Positions 8,038 through 15,740 of a stretch of DNA of 39,902 nucleotides are shown one piece after another. Source of the DNA: an uncultured Bacilli bacterium (GTDB taxonomy: Bacteria > Bacillota_I > Bacilli_A > RF39 > UBA660); contig CAKPMN010000008.1 in the NCBI GenBank assembly GCA_934168005.1, positions 1-39,902 of the forward strand, given 5' to 3'. A program made the position numbers and the translations under genes. The notes under the pieces are model-generated. The model did no database searches and had not been told where the DNA came from. It saw nothing but the letters and a program-made list of their open reading frames with translations. Position 1 is the stretch's first letter, and every line of letters begins with the position of its first letter.

Positions 8038-8844
8038 CTACTCTATTTTATGATACTCACACCTATCACTTTTCATTTTTTTCATGACATTATTATTCAT
8101 ACTTTCTATAATATCATCACTAATGTTATACCACTTAATTTGTATAATATGTCTATCACCTTCATATTTTGGATTTCTATTTATACATCTGTTTTTTACT
8201 TGATAAGTTAAACTTCCAAAATGAAGTGCTGAAGAATAAACATCTTTTTTAGCTAAAATTATACTATATATATCATCTGTTTTTATCCATATAAAATCAT
8301 CTATAACTCCATAGATTAATACATCTATTTCATTTAAATCATTTCTACCTTGTGTTACAAATCTTTTAATAAATTTTTTTAGCATTTTTTCCTGATTAAA
8401 ATATTTATTTATTTCGTCTATATCATCTTGATGTTCTATCTTATATTCAGAAATATCCATTCTTAAACTACCAGTATTATTCGTAGTACCATCTGCATAA
8501 TGATATAGTAATATTTTTTTTATTATCTTCTTAGGCACTTTATTTTCTATTAAAAAATGAATAAATTCTGTTATTGGTTCAACATGTACAGAGTTCTTAA
8601 CTCCCTTTTTTAAGCTAATACGGATTGGATTATCATTACTTGAAAGCCTAATAAAAAAATCTGTTTTTTGTTTTTTAGAGTTCATCCAAGCATAAACATA
8701 TTCATTATAGTTGGTTATTTTTCCATAATAATCATACAAAAACATTTGTATCATTGGACTCAAATCTCTTATTCTTTTTCCATTAATATTTTTTACAAAA
8801 TCATATTCATTTTGCTTACCATTTAATTCGCTGTTAAAAGGCAT
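8038..8844 (-). CDS. Orphan protein, possible PD-(D/E)XK-type nuclease
   Basis: A soluble protein of 268 residues with no signal peptide or membrane helix. The start at 8844 is chosen because GGAGATGATTTT precedes ATGCCTTTT; an upstream in-frame ATG at 8868 lacks a ribosome site. The N-terminus (NGKQNEYDFVKNINGKRIRD) has a helix with a candidate Glu. It is followed later by KTDFFIR and IRISLKKG, an Asp strand and a Lys strand spaced as in restriction-endonuclease-like folds. A C-terminal stretch RCINRNPKYEGDRHIIQIKWY is rich in basic and aromatic residues. I do not recognise a named family. It stands alone between the VanY terminator and the inverted tRNA-Gly relic, a typical place for a mobile defence or restriction gene. 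No methyltransferase partner is present. Nuclease function is inference. Confidence 0.6.
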   Translation of the reverse strand: MPFNSELNGKQNEYDFVKNINGKRIRDLSPMIQMFLYDYYGKITNYNEYVYAWMNSKKQKTDFFIRLSSNDNPIRISLKKGVKNSVHVEPITEFIHFLIENKVPKKIIKKILLYHYADGTTNNTGSLRMDISEYKIEHQDDIDEINKYFNQEKMLKKFIKRFVTQGRNDLNEIDVLIYGVIDDFIWIKTDDIYSIILAKKDVYSSALHFGSLTYQVKNRCINRNPKYEGDRHIIQIKWYNISDDIIESMNNNVMKKMKSDRCEYHKIE

Positions 8845-8890
8845 AAAATCATCTCCTATAATTAACATACAAGATTGATAAGAAAAATCC

Positions 8891-8924
8891 TTTAAAAAAG
8901 AGATTAACTTAAATTAATCTCTTT
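8891..8924 (-). terminator. Terminator of the VanY-like gene
   Basis: On the minus strand AAAGAGATTAA (8924-8914) pairs with TTAATCTCTTT (8907-8897), followed by T residues. It overlaps the stop codon of the 8923 gene. Confidence 0.85.
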
Positions 8925-10020
8925 AATTATACTTACTTGTGATTCCAAAATAACTTTCTAGTGTTATCCAATCACCATTATTATATAGTTTACTAGCAAT
9001 CTCTTCACCAACATATCTAAAATGCCATGATTCGTATATATATCCAGTTTCATTTTCTTTTCCTTTTGGATATCTCAATATAAATCCATATTTATAACAG
9101 TTATTTCTTAACCATATGGCTTCTTTTGTATCGTTAAAAGCAGACGATATAGTATTAACATCAAAGGCTAAACCTGTTTGATGTTCTGAAAAACCTGCTC
9201 TAGCAGAATAAGTATCTGCCTCTACTTTGCCATCACGAGCAACATAATTATTATAAAGTGTTTTTTGAGTAGCATATGATCTAAAACCACTTGATATATA
9301 AATATTTAAATTTTCATTCTTTGCTGCTTGTTTCATTTTATTAAATGCATTTGTCGTTTCTTTAGTAAGACCATTACCATAATTTGATGGTAATGAATAT
9401 GTCTTATTAGCAACTAAAATTCCATCAATATATGTAACCCCATCTTTAGTATAACCATCAAACCCTTTTGAGGTTTTAAAATAAGTTGTACCATTATTTG
9501 AATTTGCAATCTTATTTACTATTAAATTAACTTTTTTAGATGTTTCATTTCCACTTGAATCTGTTGCTTTATATGTAATCTCATACTTACCAGATTTTGA
9601 TATATCATAATCCCCCATAATATCTAGTTTAACTTCTGTATCATAATTATCAGTTACTTTAGCATATTTTGATAAATCTATTTTTGTGCCAACATTTATA
9701 GTTATATCTCCTACTTCTATCTTAGGCGGTTCTACATCTTTTACTTCGATATAAAACTTTTCTTTATATTTGTGACCTAATTTATTTTTTAAAATTACAT
9801 TAACCTCTTTTTTGCCTGGTGAATCAGTATTAATTGAACTAATACTTACTAAAGTTCCATTCTTTAAACTAATATAATCGCTAGTGTTAATTTCACTATT
9901 TAAAGATACAACTAGATTTTCTTCTAAAATATAATCAACTTTTTTGTTATATAGATAATATATTACTATTATTGATAAGATTATTAAAACAGCTATTATT
10001 AAAATTATTTTCTTCTTCAC
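8923..10020 (-). CDS. D,D-carboxypeptidase of the VanY (M15B) family with Ig-like domain
   Basis: A membrane-anchored, extracytoplasmic zinc peptidase predicted to trim D-Ala-D-Ala stem peptides of peptidoglycan. GTG at 10020 is preferred because TTAGGTGG precedes it; the ATG at 10038 lies upstream of that site. With this start it has 365 residues: an N-terminal anchor (about 3-24), a region ending in an Ig-like bacterial domain (about 98-169, PPKIEVGDITINVG through ATDSSGNETSKKVNLIV), and the VanY domain (about 225-345). Zinc and catalytic residues are visible in SEHQTGLAFD (278-287) and ESWHFRYV (331-338). No vancomycin-resistance partners are near, so this is ordinary wall metabolism. It follows rluA by 31 bp. 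Confidence 0.9.
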   Translation of the reverse strand: MKKKIILIIAVLIILSIIVIYYLYNKKVDYILEENLVVSLNSEINTSDYISLKNGTLVSISSINTDSPGKKEVNVILKNKLGHKYKEKFYIEVKDVEPPKIEVGDITINVGTKIDLSKYAKVTDNYDTEVKLDIMGDYDISKSGKYEITYKATDSSGNETSKKVNLIVNKIANSNNGTTYFKTSKGFDGYTKDGVTYIDGILVANKTYSLPSNYGNGLTKETTNAFNKMKQAAKNENLNIYISSGFRSYATQKTLYNNYVARDGKVEADTYSARAGFSEHQTGLAFDVNTISSAFNDTKEAIWLRNNCYKYGFILRYPKGKENETGYIYESWHFRYVGEEIASKLYNNGDWITLESYFGITSKYN

Positions 10021-10051
10021 ATTACCACCTAATATCATTATAGCAGTATTT

Positions 10052-10870
10052 TTAACTATTGACTATTTTTTTATACTCATCTGTTAAATACCATTTAATA
10101 GATATTTTCTTACCCATTACAGGATGATTAAACTCTAACTCTGATGCACATAAATACAAATGTTTAAATTTATCATCTATTCCATATTTAGTATCTCCTA
10201 AAACTGGATATCCTTCTTCTTTTAAAGAAACACGTATTTGATGTTTTTTTCCTGTTTTAATATTTAGTTTTAGTAAGGTGTACTTTGAATTATTTTTAAT
10301 TGGCATAACATCTGTTATTGATAGTACTCCGTCTTTTGATGGATATACCATTAATGCTTTGTTTTCTTTTAAATAATATTTAAGAGTTTTATTATTTTTA
10401 AAAATACCATGAACTACACATAAATATTTTCTTGTAACATCACTCCAATTATTTTGAAGTAAATCTTGTACTCTTTTACTTTTAGCAAATATAACAATTC
10501 CGCTTGTCTCAAAATCAAGTCTATGTACAACAAATACATGAGCATTTTTATTATTATTTTTTAAATATGAAGATACTTTATGATAAAGAGTATTTTCTTT
10601 TTCTTTTTTATCAGCAATTGTAAGTAATTTATATGGTTTATAAACAATAATAATATCCTTATCTTCATATAAAATGAATAAATCTTTACTACGTTTAACT
10701 ATCAAAAGTGTATCTTTTACATTTAATTTAGTATTTACATTACTTACTTCTTTAGAATTAACAAAAACCATCTTATATTTTAAGAATCTTTTAATTGTTT
10801 TTGTATCATAATAATTACTTAAAAATGTAAGTAAATTACTTTCTTTTTCTATCTTGTATACTTCGTTCAT
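10052..10870 (-). CDS. RluA-family pseudouridine synthase
   Basis: It isomerises uridine to pseudouridine in rRNA (RluA/RluC/RluD branch). The protein is 272 residues with an N-terminal S4-like RNA-binding segment (about 10-60) and the catalytic domain after it. The catalytic motif HRLDFETSG is at 116-124, with Asp119 the expected nucleophile. Further family motifs are LLKLNIKTGKKHQIRVSL and GYPVLGDTKYG. The exact rRNA target cannot be told from sequence. The start at 10870 overlaps the tail of the decaying 10836-11444 gene and lacks a strong ribosome site (AAAGGAAAAAAAC upstream), suggesting translational coupling originally. Transcription probably comes from the promoter at 11532-11560. Confidence 0.9.
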   Translation of the reverse strand: MNEVYKIEKESNLLTFLSNYYDTKTIKRFLKYKMVFVNSKEVSNVNTKLNVKDTLLIVKRSKDLFILYEDKDIIIVYKPYKLLTIADKKEKENTLYHKVSSYLKNNNKNAHVFVVHRLDFETSGIVIFAKSKRVQDLLQNNWSDVTRKYLCVVHGIFKNNKTLKYYLKENKALMVYPSKDGVLSITDVMPIKNNSKYTLLKLNIKTGKKHQIRVSLKEEGYPVLGDTKYGIDDKFKHLYLCASELEFNHPVMGKKISIKWYLTDEYKKIVNS

Positions 10871-11444
10871 GTTTTTTTCCTTTATTTTCTAAATCTAATA
10901 CATACTTATCTAATCCGATAATTACAAAATCTAATCCGTTACCTTCTTCGCCATCTTATGTTTTAAAAGGTAATTCTTTTTTTTTATTTATTTTTTTACT
11001 AATAAATATCAAATTATGCTTTTCTAAAAAAGCTGGATCTTTTTCAAAAAAATACAAATTAAATCCTTGTGTATCATCAATATATATAATATCTGATATA
11101 TCAAATTTTGGATTTAATAAATCACAAAAACTCATAATGTACATACTTTTAAAATTAGGTCCACAAAAAAATTCATTACCATTTATATATACTATATTTT
11201 CGCTAAATTGATAATAAGGATACATTGAACGTTTTAGACTGCTTAAAATATTCTGTAACTCAATTATATAGTCCTTTACAACTTCTATTTTTTTTGTTGA
11301 AATAAAAGAAAATAATACTATACCAGCTCCAAGTTCTTTTTTAATATCCTCTATTTTATTTAAAAACAGTCTTTTCTTATCGATTGAATCACCAATTTTA
11401 CCATAAGTTTTAACTATATCCATACCTAATCATATTGTTTTCAT
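10836..11444 (-). pseudogene. Decaying gene with in-frame stops at both ends
   Basis: The longest open stretch runs 11423-10956 (155 codons). However, its ATG at 11423 has no usable ribosome site, whereas ATG at 11444, in the same frame, follows GGAG at an ideal 6-nt spacing. That upstream start reads M-K-T-I then TGA, then L-G, and continues into the long frame. At the other end the frame stops with TAA after ELPFKT. It then continues as coding-looking sequence (DGEEGNGLDFVIIGLDKYVL, then DLENKGKK) to a TAA at 10836, overlapping rluA. The simplest reading is a gene of about 200 codons inactivated by a TGA near its start and a TAA near its end. I do not recognise the family; it looks like a cytosolic alpha/beta protein. 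Confidence 0.65.
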
Positions 11445-11457
11445 ATCATTCTCCAAA

Positions 11458-11491
11458 TAATAAAATGATAAGTATACTTATCATTTTATTA
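11458..11491. repeat. Perfect 34-bp palindrome in the leader of the 11444 transcript
   Basis: Two 17-base arms meet at 11474/11475 with no loop (arm TAATAAAATGATAAGTA). It lies between the promoter at 11532-11560 and the ribosome site at 11451-11454. Minus-strand RNA would form a strong hairpin directly upstream of GGAG, followed by a weak T tract. It may be an attenuator, a terminator for PAP2 or a protein-binding site. Confidence 0.7.
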
Positions 11492-11531
11492 GATTTTTAA
11501 AACGAAAAACAAATAAGCTAAAAACAGTTAA

Positions 11532-11560
11532 ATTATATCAAAATATTGTTAATAAGTCAA
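11532..11560 (-). promoter_or_regulatory. Promoter for the 11444-rluA-vanY unit
   Basis: On the minus strand TTGACT (11555-11560), a 17-bp spacer and TATAAT (11532-11537) sit over the end of the PAP2 gene, leaving a leader of about 80 nt that contains the 34-bp palindrome. Confidence 0.75.
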
Positions 11561-12141
11561 ATATACTTCTTTATTATTTTGAGATATAAAACTAAATATA
11601 AGATTCCAAAAGAAAATCCCATTACAACATCTGATGCATAATGCACACCTAAATAAATTCTACTAACTCCTATTAAGAAAACATAAATTACTAAAAATAT
11701 TAAGAATATTTTTTTAAATATGTTACTTGGATATTTTTTATAAAATAGATAAAATATAAAACCAAAAAATGTAGTTGAAATAAATGCATGACTACTAGGC
11801 ATACTAAAACCTAACTCTTTTACAAGCGCTATATCAATTGGTCTTGGTCTTCTAAATATTTGTTTTAATATAAAACTAACTAAACCAGATAAAGCAAGAT
11901 TAATAAAAACTAACATTGTTATTTTTTTATCTTTATAAAATATAAAGAAGTACAAAAGTATAACAATAATTAGATAAATAATTGCCGACACTAATGTAAA
12001 CATTCTAGTTACATCATCACTTTGTAACTTGCTAAGTGGCATATATACTAAATTATCAAACCACTCTATATTATGTAACTTAAACAATATTACAAAGTAT
12101 ATTATTAAAAATGTAGCGAAAAACATTATTATTCTTTTCAT
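11557..12141 (-). CDS. PAP2-family membrane phosphatase
   Basis: A lipid phosphatase of 194 residues, probably acting on undecaprenyl diphosphate or phosphatidylglycerol phosphate at the outer membrane face. Five to six transmembrane helices are visible. The three catalytic motifs are KQIFRRPRP (93-101), PSSH (115-118) and SRIYLGVHYASD (160-171), which match the KxxxxxxRP, PSGH and SRxxxxxHxxxD pattern with Ser in place of the usual Gly. It overlaps the upstream ABC permease gene by 4 bp (ATGA), so the two are translationally coupled. Whether it serves lipid-carrier recycling or bacitracin-type resistance cannot be decided. Confidence 0.9.
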   Translation of the reverse strand: MKRIIMFFATFLIIYFVILFKLHNIEWFDNLVYMPLSKLQSDDVTRMFTLVSAIIYLIIVILLYFFIFYKDKKITMLVFINLALSGLVSFILKQIFRRPRPIDIALVKELGFSMPSSHAFISTTFFGFIFYLFYKKYPSNIFKKIFLIFLVIYVFLIGVSRIYLGVHYASDVVMGFSFGILYLVLYLKIIKKYI

Positions 12142-13463
12142 TTTTTATTACCTAATAAAGATCTTCCCATTTTTTTCCATAACCCTGTTGATGAATAATT
12201 TAATATGCCATCTTTATAAATTCTAATTCCAAAATGAATCAATAAATAATCAAATACAATAGCTATAGCAACTGATATTATCATATCAATTAATCCTATA
12301 TCACCAATAACAAATAGTGATGGTGAAAGTATTGCAGATATTAAAGGAACATATGATAAAATTCTAATAAATAAAGCTCCTTTAAAAGTAGATGCCATTA
12401 TTGATAAGTAGTATCCTGCAAGTAATACAATCATTATAGGTGTTTGTAATTGTTGAAAATCTTCTGGTGTTGCTGTAACAGAAGATAAAACTCCAGCTAT
12501 TACTGCATAAGCTATGAAAGTTATTACCATCAAGATTAATGTCAAAGGTATTAAATACCATAAACTAGATATAAAACTTGGTGAAAATGCGTTAGTAAGT
12601 GAAGTACCAAGTAACTTATCAAGTCCACCAAATATACTAGTATTACTTATTAAATTTTTAGAAATTAAAGCTATTATAAAATACAATATTAACAAAGCAC
12701 CTTGTGTTAATACAAAAATATTTCCAGCTAAAACTTTTGAAGCAAAATGTGTTTTTGCACTTACATTAGAGATAATAATCTCCATACTTTTAGTAGTTTT
12801 TTCATCATTTACTTCTGCACCAATCATTTGAACTAAAAATATTGTCAACATAAAAAATGGTAATATAAGTACAGGGAACACTGTAGACATAATCATAGAC
12901 ATATTTTCATCTTCTGTTTTTTTACTTTCGTCTAAAATCTCTCTTTTTATATCAACCGGTGACATTATTTTATTTAATTCATTAATACTAACATTTGTGG
13001 TCTCTAATGCTATTTGTGTTTTAGTATTATTAAGAGCTGTTGTTATTAATTGATAATCAATGTTATCTATCAATCCTTCACTTATAATAGTAACATCAAT
13101 AACATTTTCTAAAGATTTTTTTATAACAATGCCTATTGAATCATTATTTTTAACTTGATTTTGAATATCATTTCCTGTATAAACTTCTACTTCATAATTA
13201 TTAGAATCATCCCCATAATAGTTATAAGTTATCATATCCAATTGACTTTTAAAATTATTTACATTACCAGTCTCATCTGATATATAAATTGATATTTTCT
13301 TATCAAAATCTCCACCAAAAAATTTAATTATCGATTCTATATTAAATACTGCTACTACACCTAAACACATTATAATATTGGCAATCAAAAACCATTTTGT
13401 TTTAATTTTTCTTTTTAAACTTATTCCTGTCAAATACCATAATTTATTTTTCATATGCTTCAC
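12138..13463 (-). CDS. ABC-2 type exporter permease (NatB-like)
   Basis: The membrane subunit of an ABC exporter, 441 residues. It has one N-terminal membrane helix (about 25-45), a large extracellular domain (about 50-185) containing ISIYISDETGNVNNFKSQLD and similar segments, then five or six C-terminal helices. The segment EVNDEKTTKSMEIIISNVSA is the typical coupling element of NatB/YhaP-type permeases. The start overlaps the ATPase gene by 20 bp, and the stop overlaps the PAP2 start (ATGA). In Bacillus NatAB exports sodium; the substrate here is not evident. Confidence 0.88.
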   Translation of the reverse strand: MKHMKNKLWYLTGISLKRKIKTKWFLIANIIMCLGVVAVFNIESIIKFFGGDFDKKISIYISDETGNVNNFKSQLDMITYNYYGDDSNNYEVEVYTGNDIQNQVKNNDSIGIVIKKSLENVIDVTIISEGLIDNIDYQLITTALNNTKTQIALETTNVSINELNKIMSPVDIKREILDESKKTEDENMSMIMSTVFPVLILPFFMLTIFLVQMIGAEVNDEKTTKSMEIIISNVSAKTHFASKVLAGNIFVLTQGALLILYFIIALISKNLISNTSIFGGLDKLLGTSLTNAFSPSFISSLWYLIPLTLILMVITFIAYAVIAGVLSSVTATPEDFQQLQTPIMIVLLAGYYLSIMASTFKGALFIRILSYVPLISAILSPSLFVIGDIGLIDMIISVAIAIVFDYLLIHFGIRIYKDGILNYSSTGLWKKMGRSLLGNKK

Positions 13464-14337
13464 CTACTTTCGCTATAAATATTTCATTTAAGCTAGGTTC
13501 CTCAACCAAAAATTTTGTTATATTTTTACCATTTAATGCCTTAAAGACTTTGTTAACAACATTCATATCTTTTATTTTTACAACATAATTAATATCCTTT
13601 CGAACCTCAACAACACCATCTATTTTGCTTAATTCATCAATATCAACATCACCTTCGATTATGATGTTTTTAGTTCCAAATGATTCTTTTATTTCTTTTA
13701 AATATCCAGATATAACATCCCTACCATGAGATAAAATTACTAATTTGCGACAAAAGAATTCAACATGATCCATTCGATGTGAAGAAAATATAATCATACT
13801 TCCTTTTTTACTTAATTCTAAAATAACGTCTTTAAATAGTTCAATATTTATAGGATCAAGTCCTGAAAATGGTTCATCTAGTATTAATAATTCAGGATCA
13901 TTTATAATAGCTGTAATAAACTGAATCTTTTGTTGATTGCCTTTAGATAATTCTTTTATCTTTTTATTTTTATATTCAACTATTCCAAATCTTTCTAATA
14001 ACATATCCAGTTTTTTTATTATATCGCTCTTATTCATTCCTTTTAAAGTACCATAGAATAAAACTTGTTCTAAAACAGTAAGTTTAGTTAATAAACTTCT
14101 TTCTTCTGTCAAAAAACCTATTTTATCAGTTTGAGTATAATCTATTTTTTTACCATTCAAAGTTATATTTCCATTATCTGGAGTTAAAAGTCCCATAATC
14201 ATACGAAATGTAGTAGTTTTTCCAGCACCATTTAACCCAAGAAGCCCAAATATTTCTCCTTTATCTACAGTAAACGATAAATTATCAACTGCTTTAAAGT
14301 CTCCATAATATTTTGTTACATTTTCTACCTTTAACAT
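13444..14337 (-). CDS. ABC exporter ATP-binding protein (NatA-like)
   Basis: Nucleotide-binding subunit partnering the 12138 permease, 297 residues from ATG at 14337. That start is chosen because AGGTGATACTT precedes it; a GTG three codons upstream falls within the ribosome site. Walker A is GLNGAGKTT (34-42), the signature is LSKGNQQK, Walker B is LLILDEPFSGLD, and the switch His is in SSHRMDHVE. The C-terminal 80 residues form the small accessory domain seen in DrrA/NatA proteins. It is first in the ATPase-permease-PAP2 operon. Confidence 0.92.
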   Translation of the reverse strand: MLKVENVTKYYGDFKAVDNLSFTVDKGEIFGLLGLNGAGKTTTFRMIMGLLTPDNGNITLNGKKIDYTQTDKIGFLTEERSLLTKLTVLEQVLFYGTLKGMNKSDIIKKLDMLLERFGIVEYKNKKIKELSKGNQQKIQFITAIINDPELLILDEPFSGLDPINIELFKDVILELSKKGSMIIFSSHRMDHVEFFCRKLVILSHGRDVISGYLKEIKESFGTKNIIIEGDVDIDELSKIDGVVEVRKDINYVVKIKDMNVVNKVFKALNGKNITKFLVEEPSLNEIFIAKVGEAYEK

Positions 14338-14383
14338 AAGTATCACCTATTTCATTATAATAATTATTAAACATTTTTACAAT

Positions 14384-14408
14384 AAAAAAAGGAATAAATT
14401 CCTTTTTA
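14384..14408 (-). terminator. Terminator of the tiny membrane peptide genes
   Basis: On the minus strand AAAAAGGAA pairs with TTCCTTTTT around TTTA, followed by T residues. It overlaps the stop of the 14406 gene and separates it from the NatA-like gene. Confidence 0.8.
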
Positions 14409-14519
14409 ATAAACAAATGCTGAACCAAGAATAATTGCAAGTAAAATATATAAAACTATTAAAATTACAACTCCTGATCCACCATGTTGTGCAGTTGTGT
14501 TAGAATTATTACAAGCCAT
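14406..14519 (-). CDS. Tiny membrane protein, YjcZ-like (37 aa)
   Basis: A 37-residue peptide: a polar head rich in Asn, Thr and Gly (MACNNSNTTAQHGGSG), one hydrophobic helix (VVILIVLYILLAIILGSAF) and a VY end. AAAGGAGGT lies 6 nt from the start, a near-perfect ribosome site, which argues that it is truly translated. The shape (Gly/Asn head, V/I/L helix with an ILLxIILG core) matches the tiny transmembrane YjcZ family known from Bacillus, where members are linked to sporulation. No sporulation gene is visible here, so only the family resemblance is claimed. It is the second gene of a tandem pair. Confidence 0.75.
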   Translation of the reverse strand: MACNNSNTTAQHGGSGVVILIVLYILLAIILGSAFVY

Positions 14520-14538
14520 TTTTCTTACCTCCTTTTGC

Positions 14539-14622
14539 TTAAATATAAGCTCCTAGTATGATAATTAATAGAATAAACAATACTAAAACAATAGCTGCAC
14601 CAGATATACCGTTATTACACAT
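14539..14622 (-). CDS. Tiny membrane protein, YjcZ-like (27 aa)
   Basis: A 27-residue peptide, MCNNGISGAAIVLVLFILLI then IILGAYI. It is essentially a short CNNG head and a single membrane helix containing the VLFILLIIxxGA core typical of YjcZ-like peptides. AAAAAGGAGG is placed 8 nt before the ATG. It lies 19 bp upstream of the sister gene at 14406, and the two heads share Cys-Asn-Asn, so they look like a tandem duplication. The function is unknown. Confidence 0.75.
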   Translation of the reverse strand: MCNNGISGAAIVLVLFILLIIILGAYI

Positions 14623-14710
14623 ATAACTTTCCTCCTTTTTTCTATTTCTAAAGTATTTTACGCATTCTTATAAAAAATGTGATTAGATTTAAAATTAAAA
14701 CTACATTTTC

Positions 14711-14739
14711 TTGTTTTTTTATATGCTTTTTGATAATAT
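14711..14739 (+). promoter_or_regulatory. Promoter of the PrsA-like gene
   Basis: TTGTTT (14711-14716), a 17-bp spacer and TAATAT (14734-14739) lie just upstream of AAAAGGAGG and the 14757 start. This gives a very short leader. Confidence 0.6.
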
Positions 14740-14756
14740 ATTAAAAGGAGGTAAAT

Positions 14757-15704
14757 ATGAAAAAGAAATTATTAACCGCTAGTACATTATTAGCAGTATT
14801 ACTTGTTGCAGGATGTGGTACAAAAGTAAAATTAAAAGATGGTAAAGAAGTTATTGCATCTGTTACTGATAAAGAAATAACAGCTGAAGAATTATTTGAT
14901 ACATTAAAAGAAAAATATGGTTCTGATGCATTAATTAAAATTATTGATGACTATATTATAGGAAAAGAAATTGAATCAGATAAAGAATATGAAGAAAAAG
15001 CTCAAGCCCAACTTAAATCTATGAAAGCATATTATAAAAAATATAATACTGATTGGAGTCAAGTATTAAGTTATATGGGATATAGTTCTGATGATGACTT
15101 TATCAAAGGATATATAGAAAAGGAAAAGAAAACAGATATCGTTAAAAAGTACTTAAAAGAGGATATTACTGACGATGAAATAGATAAATACTATGAAGAA
15201 GAAATTTACGGTAAATATACAGTTAAACATATTTTAATATCTGTTGACTCTTCAAAAGAAGATCAAGATAAGGCTAAAGAAGAAGCTTATAATAAAGCTA
15301 AAGAAGTTATTGAAAAATTAAATAATGGTTCTTCTTGGAGTGATATGGTTAAAGAATATTCAGATGATGATCAAACAAATAAAGATGATGGATTACTTCC
15401 AGAATTTACAAATGGAGACTTCATAGATGAATTCTTTAAAGCTACTATTGAACTTAAAGATGGTGAATATACAACTACTCCAGTAGAAACATCTTACGGA
15501 TACCACATAATAAAACTTATAAGTTCTACTGAAAAACCATCAAAAGAAGATGCAAAAGATGATTGTTTAGATGGAATTGCAACTAACAAATTAGCTAATG
15601 ATGATAAATTATTTAATAATACTTGGATTTCTATTAGAGATAAATATGAATTAAAAATAACAGATTCAACAATAAATAATAATTACAAAAAATCATTGAA
15701 TTAA
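14757..15704 (+). CDS. prsA: PrsA-like foldase lipoprotein (parvulin-type PPIase)
   Basis: A secreted-protein folding factor anchored as a lipoprotein, 315 residues. The signal peptide ends in the lipobox LVAGC with Cys20 as the lipidated residue. The N-terminal chaperone region (about 30-150) is helical and charged. The parvulin domain (about 153-258) begins TVKHILISV and ends SYGYHIIKLI, matching PpiC domains. The glycine-rich GLLPEF loop is present in place of the usual GDLG. A C-terminal extension of about 55 residues follows. It has a perfect ribosome site and its own promoter. It converges with the ABC module and shares a terminator with it. Confidence 0.88.
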   Translation: MKKKLLTASTLLAVLLVAGCGTKVKLKDGKEVIASVTDKEITAEELFDTLKEKYGSDALIKIIDDYIIGKEIESDKEYEEKAQAQLKSMKAYYKKYNTDWSQVLSYMGYSSDDDFIKGYIEKEKKTDIVKKYLKEDITDDEIDKYYEEEIYGKYTVKHILISVDSSKEDQDKAKEEAYNKAKEVIEKLNNGSSWSDMVKEYSDDDQTNKDDGLLPEFTNGDFIDEFFKATIELKDGEYTTTPVETSYGYHIIKLISSTEKPSKEDAKDDCLDGIATNKLANDDKLFNNTWISIRDKYELKITDSTINNNYKKSLN

Positions 15705-15738
15705 GTGTCAATAAAAAGACACTTTTTTTGTGTCTTAA
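15701..15738. terminator. Overlapping bidirectional terminators sharing a central arm
   Basis: Three arms lie in a row: AAGTGTC (15703-15709), GACACTT (15719-15725) and GTGTCTT (15730-15736). On the plus strand arms one and two pair, with a T run behind; on the minus strand arms three and two pair, with TTTTT behind. The two converging genes thus use mutually exclusive hairpins. Confidence 0.75.
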
Positions 15739-15740
15739 TA
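15709..15740. repeat. Direct repeat, left copy, flanking the ABC module
   Basis: This 32-bp sequence (from CAATAAAAAGACAC to CTTAATA) recurs at 19352-19384 with one extra A and one T-to-C change. Both copies follow a minus-strand stop codon and act as terminators. Confidence 0.75.

Noticed and set aside
7981..8211. A 76-codon plus-strand frame
   Set aside because: It lies largely antisense to the 8038 gene, has no ribosome site and encodes a low-complexity aromatic peptide typical of AT-rich shadows.
11430..11444. Reading the in-frame TGA as Trp or selenocysteine
   Set aside because: TGA is a normal stop here (genes ending at 12138 and 38960), no SECIS-like element is seen, and the same gene also has a TAA near its end.
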